Shown: positions 47,416 to 60,289 of the stretch, one piece after another
Layout of the letters: every line of letters begins with the position of its first letter
How positions within the stretch are numbered: the first letter of the stretch is position 1
Source of the DNA: Datnioides undecimradiatus
Taxonomy: Eukaryota; Chordata; Actinopteri; Lobotiformes; Datnioididae
Direction of reading: 5' to 3'
DNA: 64,000 nt
Assembly: GCA_008933995.1 (NCBI GenBank)
Contig: WARS01000013.1
Location: 2,286,721 to 2,350,720, forward strand
Position numbers and translations under genes: made by a program
The notes under the pieces: model-generated
Databases searched by the model: none
Told to the model about the DNA's origin: nothing
The model's input: only the letters and a program-made list of their open reading frames with translations

Positions 47416-50400
47416 TGCAGTGTCTGCTGTTGGCCTGGAAACCTCACATCACACAAACATGCTGTTTTTGCATGCTTTAAGTAAAACTATAATATAATGT
47501 AGAGCCAAAGTAGCTCTGTTCCCTGTTCCAAGTGTTTGTGCTAAGATAAACTAACGTCATATTTACAGCACAGACACGAGTAGTTTCAATCCTCCCATCT
47601 AATTCTTGGCAAGAAAGCAAATCTACATTTATATTTGTATAATTGTTACACTACTCCGCCCGAGTCCAGCGCAATATGTTGCAGTTTACGATGCAGTATC
47701 AGCCCCAGCATGTTTTCAATCGCGAAGCAGAAGCTGTAATTAAACCCGTACTGAAATATTTCATTTCTGCTCTGGACAGCACAGAATCCATGAGGCAAAT
47801 TGTGTACTGCCAACTACAGTATGTGGGGTCAGTCTCTCAGGCGTGTTTAGCCGGGCTGTCTTATCCCCTGTTCAATCTTGCCTGTTGTTTTCCTTCATGA
47901 AAATAAATGAAACAGTGCAGTCATCTGCAGAGGCGAGCAGAGCCCTCTTGACTGAGGAGGCCTTCGGGCTTCGTCAGGCTTTTCCAGCACGTTGTCATGG
48001 CAGTTCAGAAAGACTGAGGGAGAACATTGCGGCCCGGTGCTGCTGTGGAATGACAATAGGAAAAGGGCGAGGGAGGGGATTGCTAATGCAGGATGCCAAT
48101 CATAACAATGTTGTTCTAATGTGCTGCATGAAAGACAGGTCATGGAAGCCTGAGACCACAATCCTCCTGACAGACAGAGGAGTTATTAGGAATGAAGGGC
48201 TCACAGAGGTGGATTTGTGGCACAGAAAATATGCAAAAAAATATGCAAAAATAAAACAAACATAACTAATCAACCTCTCCAACTGAATAGGTCCAGCTGC
48301 TCGTCTCATAGCTCTTAAGTATACTTGTAGAATTACATCTCAAAGTTGTTCCAGACCTGAGTGATTTAATTTAGTATTTGTGATTAAAAACATTACCAAG
48401 TGTGTGCTATTATTCCTGTACGACTGTTAATCTATACTGCACAGGATGTGAATAACACCGCTGATTAGAAAGCAGAACAATGGGCATAATGATGCTTAAT
48501 GACGCGGTTCAAATGGGCTGCCCTCAAGTTGAATTCAAGCTGTTAGATCAGAAACTTTCACAGAGTTGGCTGGCGCCTTATATTTCAACCATCTTATATG
48601 GCTTTATTTGCTCAAAGGCTGCAAGTTTAGAGGGATGAGGATCCAACCCAGGAGAGAGCAGTGAGGTCTTAATGAGTTACGTAACTTCCCCGGCACGGCA
48701 CATCCTCTGATGTAGCACCAGCCCAAGATTTTGGAGGACTTAAATCTAATCCACAGATGGAGGGAGATTTGCAGGTAGACAGGCTGGAATTCTTATTTGA
48801 TGGCTTTCTTTTTCCGGGCAGAGAGAGATGTCAGCAGCCCCTTTCTGCACAGTGACAGATCAGACTGTTTTCTTCAATTTGTGTGCGTGCAAGGGCTGCA
48901 AGTAAGATTATTCTCATCACTAATTAATCAGCCAATTATTCTCTGACTCATTTCACTGATCTTTGGTCAATAAAATACCAGATAATACTTTCACAATGAC
49001 CAAAAATCCCAGTGATATTGGGTCAAATGTTCTGTCTGATTGTCCAAACCCAGTCAAATTTAGACAAAAAAGCAGCTAATTGTCGCATTTGAGAGGCTGA
49101 AACCGTCATTTTTCTGCGTGGCTAATCATTCCAATATTCATTAAAGAGTCAAAAATCAAAGCAGTTGCAGAATCATTTTTCACCCACACCCCTAAACACA
49201 AATGTTGGCTGTCCGGAGCCCTGGGACTATATTATCCCCAATCAAATTCATTAATTTCACTCAGTGGAGGACTAAATAACCCTGCTTTTATGCAAATTTT
49301 CCTGAATTTTCTATTTCCATGGATTCAAAATCAAAATTGTTAAAAATGATTGTATTTGTTTTTCTCTGAAAAGCTGAAATCTCTTTAGGGAACACAAGTT
49401 ATGTAAGAGTTGTTTTTTTTTATTTACAGTTTGCAGGCAGCAGGTAATATTGTGTTTTGCTGTTTGCACTGTTATGTCACTGATACAGTATGATAATGTA
49501 ATAAAAGCCTGAAAAGATTGATGTTGCCTCACTGTAAATGCAGCATAAGAGCCCAGCACTTTGGTGGCAGCCCTGCTCTGAAAATGTGCATGTTTTTGTT
49601 GCAGCTCGTTGGTGGAATGATAATTTTGCAAAGTAATTCATCAGATAATTCAGAAACAGGATTTGCGTATGGAAATGCAAATTTTAGTGAACATGATCTT
49701 AAAAGCTGTGAGGTGTGAGCACCAATCGGGATTTTGCTATAACTCTGCTGTCAGTCAAATCTGTTCAAAGACACCAACACAGTCCTGATAAAAGCTGATT
49801 ATCAGAGTTATTGTGTTTAAATAATTTCAGGAAAAAGTTTTTCCTCAAATGCTTTATTCTATTTCAGGTTTTTTGAAGGTTTTTCAAAAAATTCATTGTC
49901 AAAAAATATGTTTTATAAAGTTTACAAGCAATATTGGCATGTGTAATATGCATAGGTTTGAACAAACAGCCAAGATCAGGTCCAAAACCTGAAGTGTGTG
50001 AAACCAATTATAAACCCATAAATGAGGCATTCCTGTAATCATTCCTCAAATTTCCATCCGGTGTTTTTACGTCTGACTCAGAAGGTTGCCTCTTTGAAAT
50101 CAGTTCAACAATTTTAGAGAATCCACTAATGTGTGCCCACTTGGGAAGTGTGCACTTTTGATGTAATTACTGATTAATCTTGAAATTAGTTCAGATTATT
50201 GCGCCCCAAGAGGAAACAGATAAATGTGTGTCTGAGTATCCTTAAAATAGCCTTTTTTTTTACAGGCCCGCTCACACAGACTGGCAGCGCCGCAGCAGGT
50301 AAAGGGATTGGCACAATTCTTTCATTTGCGATTTCCTGACACACGATTTCTGTGAAAATTGAATCCTATTTCATCCTCAGAGGTCTGTATAACAGAGTAA

Positions 50401-50504
50401 AATATGCAGACTTTAGGCGCGAGCTGTTATAATATTCAGTTTTCGCTGAATGCTTATATTAAAAGCGCCTAATGATACCTATATACTGTACCTCGGTAAG
50501 AGTG
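47416..50504. other. Non-coding, nothing recognised
   Basis: No exon recognised; the overlapping frames at 47643-48265 have no family features. Confidence 0.4.
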
Positions 50505-50968
50505 TGAGTAACTAAGTATATTTATTCAGGTGATGTGCTCAAGTACAGTTTTGAAGCTCAGTCTGCTGCACCACTTTATTCCTCTATCCCACTACATTAC
50601 GTTACTTCTTCTATCCCAATACATTTCTTAGGCAAATGTACTTTTACCCCACTATGTTCATTTCACAACAGATTGAGATAAATAATATTAATCAACATTG
50701 GAAAACTATATTTACAAGCTACCTTGCAGTGTATTAAGTGACCACTATAAGCTCCACCTTTACCAGCTGCAGTATTACCTAGATAAATATATATTATTTT
50801 ATCAGTAATGATAATTCAGTGACACACATTACTGTAAAGGGTCCAATCTGTGTAATGAGCACTTTCATTTTTAGTATTTTCAGTGTATTTTGATGCCATC
50901 ACTTTTTATTTCTACACTGTGGTTTCGCTACTTTTACTTGGAAGATCTGAGTTCTTCTTCACCTCTGC
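50505..50968. repeat. Fish interspersed repeat, about 0.46 kb
   Basis: Left part reads AGTAACTAAGTATATTTATT...CTCAAGTACAGTTTTGAAG, the middle has repeated CCACTACATT/CCACTATGTT, and the right end reads CTACTTTTACTTGGAAGATCTGAGTTCTTC. These are degraded forms of a dispersed teleost non-coding element. Its right end, reverse-complemented, matches the start of the repeat at 1769. Non-coding. Confidence 0.6.
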
Positions 50969-51427
50969 TCGGTACTCTGGAGAAGAGCACGGAGCAGAGT
51001 TTTCATGCTTCAATCTAAAAGAGTCCAGAGGTGTTTATTTTTTCATTTTCATTTTCACAAGGTGTTACAGGATCTCCATCGCCAAATTTAATAAACCATA
51101 ACCTCTCAGGGATTATTCATACAGGTATGTGGTGTTAATGGAGGAGATGGAGGAGTCTGTCTGAGGCGGAGCCGGCCCGCAAATGGCTACCGAGCTTGAG
51201 GCATGCACCGCACGTTGGGCCTGCCAGGGAAAATAAAGTTCACCAGATCACAGTTCACTCTGGCCCTGTATGTAATCAGTCAGTGGTGGGGCCTGTCTGT
51301 CAGCCCCCTGACAGCTGCCTGTGCCGTTAAATGTGCAGAGATCAGTGGTCGTCAGAGCCCTTCGTGTGACAGCCTCCAAACGAGGACTTTAAATTAGTTC
51401 CATGGGTGGTGGAGCATTTCGCTAGAG

Positions 51428-51431
<4 letters not shown>

Positions 51432-51474
<43 letters not shown>

Positions 51475-51491
51475 TACACACATACACACAC
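51432..51491. repeat. (CT)n(CA)n microsatellite
   Basis: CT dinucleotides passing into CA dinucleotides with TA interruptions. Confidence 0.95.
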
Positions 51492-52180
51492 CACAAACCT
51501 CTATTTCCATCACCACCTCCCGGTCCTCTGCTCCGACTGCCACTGCCAACCAGACTCTGTGATTACATATCATTAATGGCTCTCCTCACCTGATATTCCA
51601 GTCGCTCTGTCACCGTGCCTTTCCCATCCCGCTGTGGACACTAGACACAGGGCACAGACACAGGAGAGTCACAACCATGTTCAATATCAAACAGCCAACA
51701 GAATTTTTGTCGAGCAGCTTTAAAGCTAACAGAAAAGCAGAAGAGCGTGAGTGCATCAAACATATATGAAGGAGTCGTGTGAGTTAGAGGCCATGAAATA
51801 TTTGCCGCGATGTTCTGGATATTTGTTCATTGCTATCTAATGCTATGAAGTTCCTCTCCTTCTGCTGCACTTCTGCACTTTTGCCAAACAACCTCTATTG
51901 CATTTCCTCCTCAGTCTGGGCTGAAGGTTCGTCCAACCTTGATTTGCCTGCATCCCAGCAAGCAAAGACGGGTTGTGACAGGCCTGGAAATAAGTCATTT
52001 TTTTCAGGCAAGGCCACTGTGGCCTTTGGTAAAGATGAATTTATTGGGGCATTACGGCCGAAACGTAGGGCACGAGGGCCAAAAACAAAGACAAAAAGTG
52101 ATACTTACATTGTAGTAAGAAAGAACAGTCAGTGTATTGGAAACTGTTAAAACAGGAACACTGTTTAACTTCTCCAAATA

Positions 52181-53273
52181 CACTACTCACAATAAGTTAG
52201 GGATATTGTTATTTACATGAGTGCTTTTCCTATTTGGTCTGAATTTTAATGAAATAAGTAAAAGTTCCCTTTGAGATTACTAATAATGAATGAGAAGAAA
52301 CACCATTTTCATTAGTTTAATATTTATTACCCCAAAAATTTAGACAATAATAATAAGGATAGCCTCAAATAACAAAAACTGACAATGTCAGTAGCGGGTG
52401 TTTCCACCATTTGCCGCAATGACAGCTTGACAGCGACGTCTCATGCTCCTCACTAGCCTCATGATGTTGTTCTGAGGCAATGCGTTCCACTCTTCCACAA
52501 GTGCTACACGCAGTTCTGCCAGGTCACGTGGGGGTGGGGTACGATCATCCAGTCTCTGCTTCAGCTGGTCCCAGACGTGCTCTATGGGGTTCAGGTCAGG
52601 GGACATTGCTGGCCATACCATATGAGGCACTCCGACTTCCTGAAGTCGAGCTGTGACAACTCTGGCACGATGTGGTGGAGCATTATCATCCATGAGCAGA
52701 AAGTTGGGGGTGTGCTGGCGGAACTGGGGGATGATGATGGGTTCTATGATGTCTCTGAGGTAAGAACGTGCAGTGACTGAGCCATCTACAATAACCAAAT
52801 CTGTTTTGCGCTGACTGGTGATACCTGCCTAGACTGTTGCACCTCCTCCACCAAAGCGAACCCTGGGGACCTGGGCATTGTCCAGGTCACATGGTCTTGT
52901 GCCCACTACAAACGTTCACGGCGGTGAAGTCACCTGCAACGGTCGTCTGGCATTCAAGCCAAAGCGGTGGAGTCGGTTGCAAATGGTTTGTCTGAAAACC
53001 CTAGAACCCTCACATCTCGTAAACGGGCCTGCAGCTGTGTGGCAGTTGCATAACGATGTCTGAGTGCATAGGTCCTTAGGTACTGGTCATCGTTGTGGTC
53101 TGTCACTCGTGGGGCTCCACTCCTGGGTCTGTCACGAACTCTGCCAGTAGTTCTGTGTCTATCACCCCAATACAATTGCCTCCCTATCCCAAAAATCTCT
53201 GAAGTGAAACAAACACCGTACGTATGACATCCACTGAGTCTCTCACAATATCCCTAACTTATTGTGAGTAGTG
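52181..53273 (-). mobile_element. Tc1-like DNA transposon, inactive copy with both terminal repeats
   Basis: About 1.09 kb, bounded by inverted repeats of about 29 bp. The left end is CACTACTCACAATAAGTTAG (52181 on) and the right end is its exact complement ending at 53273. It is flanked by TA at 52179-52180 and 53274-53275. A degraded transposase runs on the minus strand between the ends. It is shorter than typical intact Tc1 elements (about 1.3-1.6 kb) because of an internal deletion in the transposase. Confidence 0.92.
52388..53175 (-). pseudogene. Tc1-like transposase pseudogene (helix-turn-helix and DDE parts, broken)
   Basis: The upstream part (53175-52954) holds a DNA-binding region with RDRPRSGAPRVTDHNDDQYL and ATATQLQARLRDV. 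After a break comes RFGGGGATV, a stop in place of the usual Trp, and AGITSQRKTDLVIVDGSV. The downstream open part (52798-52388) carries LLMDDNAPPHRA with the second catalytic Asp and SPDLNPIEHVWDQLK with the final Glu of the DDE triad. The stretch that should carry the first catalytic Asp (the FSDES block of the family), roughly 40 residues, is missing between the two parts. It cannot encode an active enzyme. Confidence 0.9.
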
Positions 53274-53275
53274 TA

Positions 53276-56200
53276 TTCTGTCTGACTGATTAGACGGATT
53301 TTTGTTTGACCGGTAGATGCTACAATTTACTCAAACACTCACCGCTCCTCTTTTTACTGACCTTCTCTGTATTCCCTCAGTTAGTTTCAGATCTGCAAGA
53401 TACTTAACCTACCCATTAGCATTAGCTTCTAATGTTACACAGCTTGAGAACTTTGATGCTATTGTTGATCGTTGTTGGTGAGAGCGACTGGAAAATGTTA
53501 GTTTGCTGCAACGCATGTCATTTTAAATGAGGACATGTGAAACTTTCCTCTGCGAGCACGTAGTCGGTTCAAACGGGTCACACCAAACCGGCTGAGTGGG
53601 TAGTTAATTTTAGAAAGGGCATCAAGGCCACACTCCTGGGCATCCATGGTATTGGCTGCGTGGTGGTGATGTAATGCCTGCCCTGATGTGGTCAGATACT
53701 GTGAGATATCTGGCTCAACACAGAAGTGTGGAAGGTTATGATGTTAAGTGTTTGTTGAGAAGTGATCCCAGAGTCGATTCGATTAACGTACACTATGCCG
53801 CGACGAGATGTTGACAAGATCTTCGCTAAGTTTTCAGACATTCAAAAAAGGAATGACGTACACCTGGTGCTACAACCTAAGCCTGGTCTCTGAATCTGTG
53901 TGTGTCAGGTAGAGCAATCATCTGGCAAATGTGTGGATTTGATTGTGAGAACGTCTCCTGTAGCTGCAGGTGTGAAATGAAATTTGTCTGAACCATCACA
54001 TGCTTAGAATCACATAATTAATACTGTCGTCTTGATTTTTTGTAATGCATGTATTAGCTGTCGTAAATTAGTTTAAAAAGAGGAAACATTTTGACTGAAA
54101 GTGTCATTGACTTAAACTACAAAGGATAAAATGACTAAAATATGACTAAAACTAGTAAGCATCTTCATATGAAGACTAAAACTAAATCTAAAAGGAGCTG
54201 CCAAAATAAACACTGGCCTGTCCTTATTGATGTCAACTAGGCAGACAAACATTGCATCAGTGCCACAACACAACTACAGCGCAAACTGCAGCCGCTGAAA
54301 TGATCGTGAGAGGCTTTTTCGTCGAGTGATGTATGGCAGATTTTTGGAAGAGATGTCTCTCTCGCTGTGTTCCAGGCAGGCTGTGTTTCAGCTTTTGTTG
54401 AGCTGTTGCTCTGCTGAAAAACCTGCTCCGCTGAGCTCAGCCTCCGTCTTCGCTGACTATTTTGTAGAAGTGTTGTCTGCAACTAGTCTGAGCCTTTAGC
54501 AGCCTTTTGTCGTCCCTCATGTCCTATATTTTTAGCAAAGGTTTTGCACAGGTTCCTCCCTGTGTAGACCTAGATCTTAAGTATGGATTGTAACACACAT
54601 TAGAGGTACCAAATTCAGTCCCTGTCCTGGTACACTATATAATAATTTAGCAAGGTCAGTGGGAGCAGCGTTGCATTGTTGTCTTCGTACCAACTCTGGA
54701 ACAAAGGGTCTCTGTCAAGAGGATGAATTGTTCTCATGAGAATGTAAATGGAAATCAGATCTGTCTGTAACGTCTGTAAGCACGACAGAACACTGCGTCC
54801 TCCAGGTTCACCGAAGCTCAGTCGATTTTCATATTTTCAAAACTGACAGAACAGATTTCAACTAATTATTCAACCCAAGTCTAGTTAACTCATTTTTAAT
54901 GTTGCAGACAAATTTAGATTTGTAAGTTGAACGAGTTAAAAACGATTTACCACCATCAGTGTAGCTGTACACTTAACAGTGTTGTCTTAATCGTCTCATT
55001 GATACTTGTGGTCAGACTATTCTTTTAACATTAGATATCTGATTTGCATGTTAATCCTATAAAAACCTTTTATTTGTGGTAATGTATTGGTTTTATTACA
55101 AAGGTATAGAAAGAATATCTGACATGAAATTTCATCTGATTTTATTTTTTTTCCCCTCTTAGCATCAGACAAAAACATGTCTGCTGTCTAAAGCCAAGTT
55201 CTTTAATTCCCTGCAGGGGTTTGAAAGTCTTTCAGTCTGATGCATGTTACGACTCTCATTTGTTCGTATATCGATTCTGTTTTGTCACTATTGTCTTGTT
55301 TTAGACGTTTAGACGTGTCCTTGTATGCTGCGTTTGTCGTCCGGCCTCCCTTGCAAAAACAGATCCAAATGAGACTACCTGATTAAATAAAGTTACTTAT
55401 TAGCAACGAATGCAATGTGATTGGAGCACAAAGTGGGAAAAAAACAGGAAGCTATGAAGGGAAAACATTACCTCCTCTGGCGTTCTCTTAGTTTAGAAGC
55501 ATAATTCACTTGTGACAGAAAGGAGGATGAGAACCTAAAAGAGCATCTTTTTCTGTGACAAACCGGCCAGGCAATCTTAAGAATGGATGCCTCCGTCACC
55601 ATTAATCCTGTGCAAATTTCTTTAAAATCTAACCCCAAGTGGTCTCCATAATCTAGGATTACATCGGGTAGAAAAGGAAAAAGAGGCAATCAATCTTCTT
55701 TAAAGGTTTTAATCCTTTATGAAATAGACTGGATTATTTCCTTGGGTTAGGCTTTATGACCGGGATTTAATTCCCTTGGAGATTCAACACCGGCTCCATG
55801 CATTTCCCTCTCTCCCCGACTCCCTCTCACTTCCCGCCAGGGGATCCTTGATTTATAGATATCATTTGACCTGTTAAGGCAACAGTCTGCCAAAAGTCCA
55901 AGATTAAGTGCCAATGTCTGGGCTGACAGCGGTTCCTGCTGCTAATTTTACATGATCTATGGGGCTAATACCTGTTCTCCATCCACCCCTCTACCTTCTG
56001 TAGGGGGTCAGCGAGAAACTGCCTATACCTCAAACCATCAAGCAATTATTAGAGCCAGCCTTGGCACTCGGCTTGAAAACCTCGAAAGAGAATTTTAGTC
56101 AATGTTACAGATGCCCTCCAAGAATGACTTTGCAGGAAGATGTAAGAGGTGCAGCTCCTCCACAGTTGTCTAAGTGTCTCATACCTGCAGATTCTTAAGT

Positions 56201-59200
56201 CTGTCTCTATACATTCCTGGGGACTGCTACGGCATAGCCATGCATGTGGTGCCACTAAAATACAGTTTGACATAATAGGTCTGAGACAGAGTGGAACCAT
56301 GTTCCAAGCTAAGGTCTGTCTCCTCCAAAATCCACTTACTAAAACAGAATATGCTGTTATAAGTCGACAGGGCTGTGTCGTTTCAAATGCAGCTGCGGCC
56401 GAACACGGTGGACACAATGCAGTCAGTCATTTGTGACCAAAATAAATAATAATTCCACAAACTCAGCTGAGTTGTTTCATGATGCCTCGAGGCTGTGAAA
56501 AGGCAAGTTGTTTAATGGAGACAAGCTATGAAGAAGAAGAACAAAGCCCAACTCCAAAATCCTTGTTTATAAGACTGAATCAACTTATAAACCGTGATGC
56601 CCACTGTTATAGTCATTTCATAAGTACAACGGTAATATCAGAGAAAATCATTTCAGTTATTTACCACAACTTACACTGCGAAATCACATACCTGGGCCAT
56701 TGGGTGCAACTTAGCTGACTACAGTTTAGACCTACCTTCATTTATTAAGAACTGCTCTAAAGCTCATGAGGACAAACTTCAGTTGAGCAGTTACAGTTAC
56801 AGTGGCAGCGTTACTTGAGTTCATTAACAACACTTTGATCAACTAGCTTTATGTTTTTATTTTCGTCTATCAGTGAATGAATTGCACAAAAGCAAGTTCT
56901 GGCTAGCTACCAAAGCACAGACTAACTGTGTGCATGTGCCCGTTGGAGTGTGTCTGTTTTTGTGCGGTAGCTCGGTTGCTGACTCGTCTCAGAACTCATC
57001 ACGAACTCCAGTGTCTTCAGTTGTATTATGCCTGTCATTTCTCTCCTTTTCTTCCTCTGGTCTCTGAACATTAATGAAGTGGAGTCATTCAGCCTCGGGA
57101 AAAGCGAGAACTTTTATCTGGAACCGAAACACTTTGAACTCGTGCAGTTGTGATTCTGTCAAAAATTCTCGAGCAAAATTGAATTTCCTTTGTTGCGTTG
57201 ACTTTATACGCATTTCCCAGCCTCTACAATGTTTGTGTGCAGGTGACTTGAACGCAGCTTCAGTCTTCCAGGCAACACCTTGGAGGAGGCAATCCTTACA
57301 CTGAGGGAAAACTATAGACTGACAGAGAGAAGGGACTAATGAATTATGATTGTACAGAAACAGGACTGAGATTAGCTTTTGGCACAAGACATGATTGAAA
57401 TACAATCAAACACCGCTGGCTTCCTTATACTAAACTCATTATTCCCTGCCCTAATAACAGACTTATGAGAACTCTAATAACTGCACTATAATCACATCTG
57501 CAATGAAACCACTGACTTTTTACTACAGACTTATTGATGAACAACAATCAGATTCGAGAAAAACGACAAACCTGCAAAACCTCAGCAAACTACGAGAAGC
57601 ACAAACAGTGTGATAGAGGTACTGAATGTATACAGTGGCACTGTCAATAACCGTTGTCATCAGTTCCCTCAGCTGCCAACGTCATTTCAACCCAAACTAC
57701 AGTGACACTAGTACTTATCTGAAACCAAAGCATCATCTGTCTTCAACCTCACCAAGTTACTTTCCTGCCAAAACCAGAGCGTCAGATTTATTTTTCAATA
57801 GTGACTGAGGGCCCAAACGATGGCCTCCTGCTAATAGAAGCGTCAGATGAGAAATACTTTTACATGGCATGAACCAAATCCGTCTTTAATTGCGAGGACT
57901 TGTTGGACACCTGTAGATGTGGTAAAATAACTCACTTTCAGGGCTACACTTACACCTGTGACTGAAAGTTGAATAAACTCACTGGTGCTCAGCAGACATG
58001 GTAATTAATAGGGTGTATGTACGCAGCAGGAGAGGACGAGGGCCAAGTGCAGACCTAGAATAGCTGTCGTGGTGTAATGGGAGCTAACCCAGACACGTTA
58101 AACACCTCGAAGAGATAAAATTCACCAAATTTGTCAAACGGTGAGAGGCAGCAACACTTTGAAGAATGAGAGGATTTTCTCTCCTGCAAGACATCTGAGG
58201 CATATTACACTGTGTGGTGATTAGCATTCCCGCTCATTATACATGTATGTAGGGATCACTTTAATCCTCTGTACAGTGTAAAACACTGCCATGCTGCATT
58301 AGTGCAAAGCAGAGAAGTAGAGTGTTGGTCAAATTATAAAAAAACCCCACACATAATCTTTCCCTCATGTCTCATCTCCCGAGATATTACCTACGCCTAC
58401 ATCTGAAACCTAAGCTGTAATAATCAGCAAACAAATTGTCCAGGTTAAACATCAAAAGAAAACTTGCTGAATCATTTGCATAATAGCTTTTACTTGATAA
58501 CAACTTCCTGTGTTGCTGTGGGCTGCCACATAACCTCCCTGAAATGTGTGGGCAGGCTGATAGAAGCAAACATGATCATACTTCCCGTCTTCATCTACAG
58601 AACAGAAAATATCTTGTTCTGAAAAACTGTTCAGTCTTTATTTCAGGAAAAGCGATGTTGAGCTTATTGTCATTAATTGGGTACTGGGTCAAATTACATA
58701 TAAATATCATTCTCTTATAAAGTATGACTTAAGCACTAACTTAATCACTAGTAAAGGTCAACATGTTAACCAGCACATCAGCCTTAATACAGTTTTTTTT
58801 ACGATATGATGCCTTCTTTGTTGCAATGAGGAGAATCCTGATCTTATTATTAGCATTATCATCATTATTATACTTACTATTATTATTAATAACCTATAGT
58901 TAGCTATTTGTTTTTTTCTCTGTATTTGTATTTGTTGTAAGATCACATCAAAGGTGGAGGCTGACATTTACATCCCTGTTATTTCTGGCTTAACATTTCA
59001 AAAACCTGCAAGCCCATGAGCGTGTGTTACTTTCTGCATCAACTGTAATCTGTATCGACACAGTCAATAGGCGGATGCGGTTGTGCTGCATGGAGGTATT
59101 CTTTTAGATTTGGAGCTGCCAACCCCACTTTGTCTTTGTGTAGCTGAGGGGTGATGTAGCTTGCTCTTGGTCTTCTATGTCCTTTTTCAGTTTGAGAAAC

Positions 59201-60289
59201 TGGACTTGTGGTATATTTACAGACAAAGCAAAGACAAAATATCAAAATGAATATCGTAAATGTATTAGAATTTACATTTTCATCACATTTATCCTGTCAT
59301 TTATCCCTTAATTTAACCGTTATTGGGTATGTGGTTGAGCCTTAATACTGCATAGAAATATTCTTAGGTAAGTTGGTGCCTAAATATGAGGTGTCGAGTG
59401 TTGCAGGACTGTATCTTGCTGTTTCTAAAAGGCCTGGTACGAGCATGCAGCAGCTGAGTCCTATAAGTGTCGTGTCACTGACACAACACTGAGCAATGTC
59501 GCACGATCACCAGCCGGAGCAGAGTTACAGGCGAGACGTGACTACGAGCACTAGTGCATCTGCAAAGTTGCTCATTAGCATTCAGACAGTCAGGACCAAC
59601 ATGGCAACTCAGACCAAATTTAACCTGTAGCTGGTCAGGCTAATTGGATGCTAATGTCATATTTCTCATTGCATTATTGCTTTTCAAATAACATGACCAA
59701 TCAAGCATGGAGCGTTATGTTAGCAAGGGATATAACGTGCCAGTCTGAGAAAATAAGAAAACATAGGACCACCAGGATGATTTTGTTAAGCTAACCATAG
59801 CAGAGTGAAAATCACTACACAGCAGGATGACAGGTCTGTGAATAAATACAATCAGAGCGTAGATAAAACCAGACGCATTCTTATCCAAACCCTTTTATAA
59901 ACCATGTGAACATCTGCAGGGGTTTAGAGTTGGCCTTGCGTGGGCATGACGAGACTGACTCATCGTACATATGCGGCATTTTCATGGGAACGGACTGCGC
60001 GCCAGTGGGGGGAACCTTAAGACAGACACAGTTTTTAAAAGCATTAAAGAGGGTACAGAGCGAGCTGCTAAACTGCATGCTGTCAGTGCTAACAGATTAC
60101 ACTGTGGAGGAAATAAAAGCTGATGTTATCATTGTCAGACAGATGAGATGTCTGACATTTGCAACAGTTACATCCAGGAGCGTTCATTACAATCCTGAAC
60201 ACAACTACTGACACGATCGCTACAGCTCCTCTGAAGATCATGCACTCAAAACTGATTGGTGGTGTACATTTGTGCCTGTTATTAACTAA
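53276..60289. other. Non-coding, nothing recognised
   Basis: No exon, RNA gene or named repeat found. The complementary frames at 56049-56436 overlap on opposite strands and lack family features. Confidence 0.4.
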
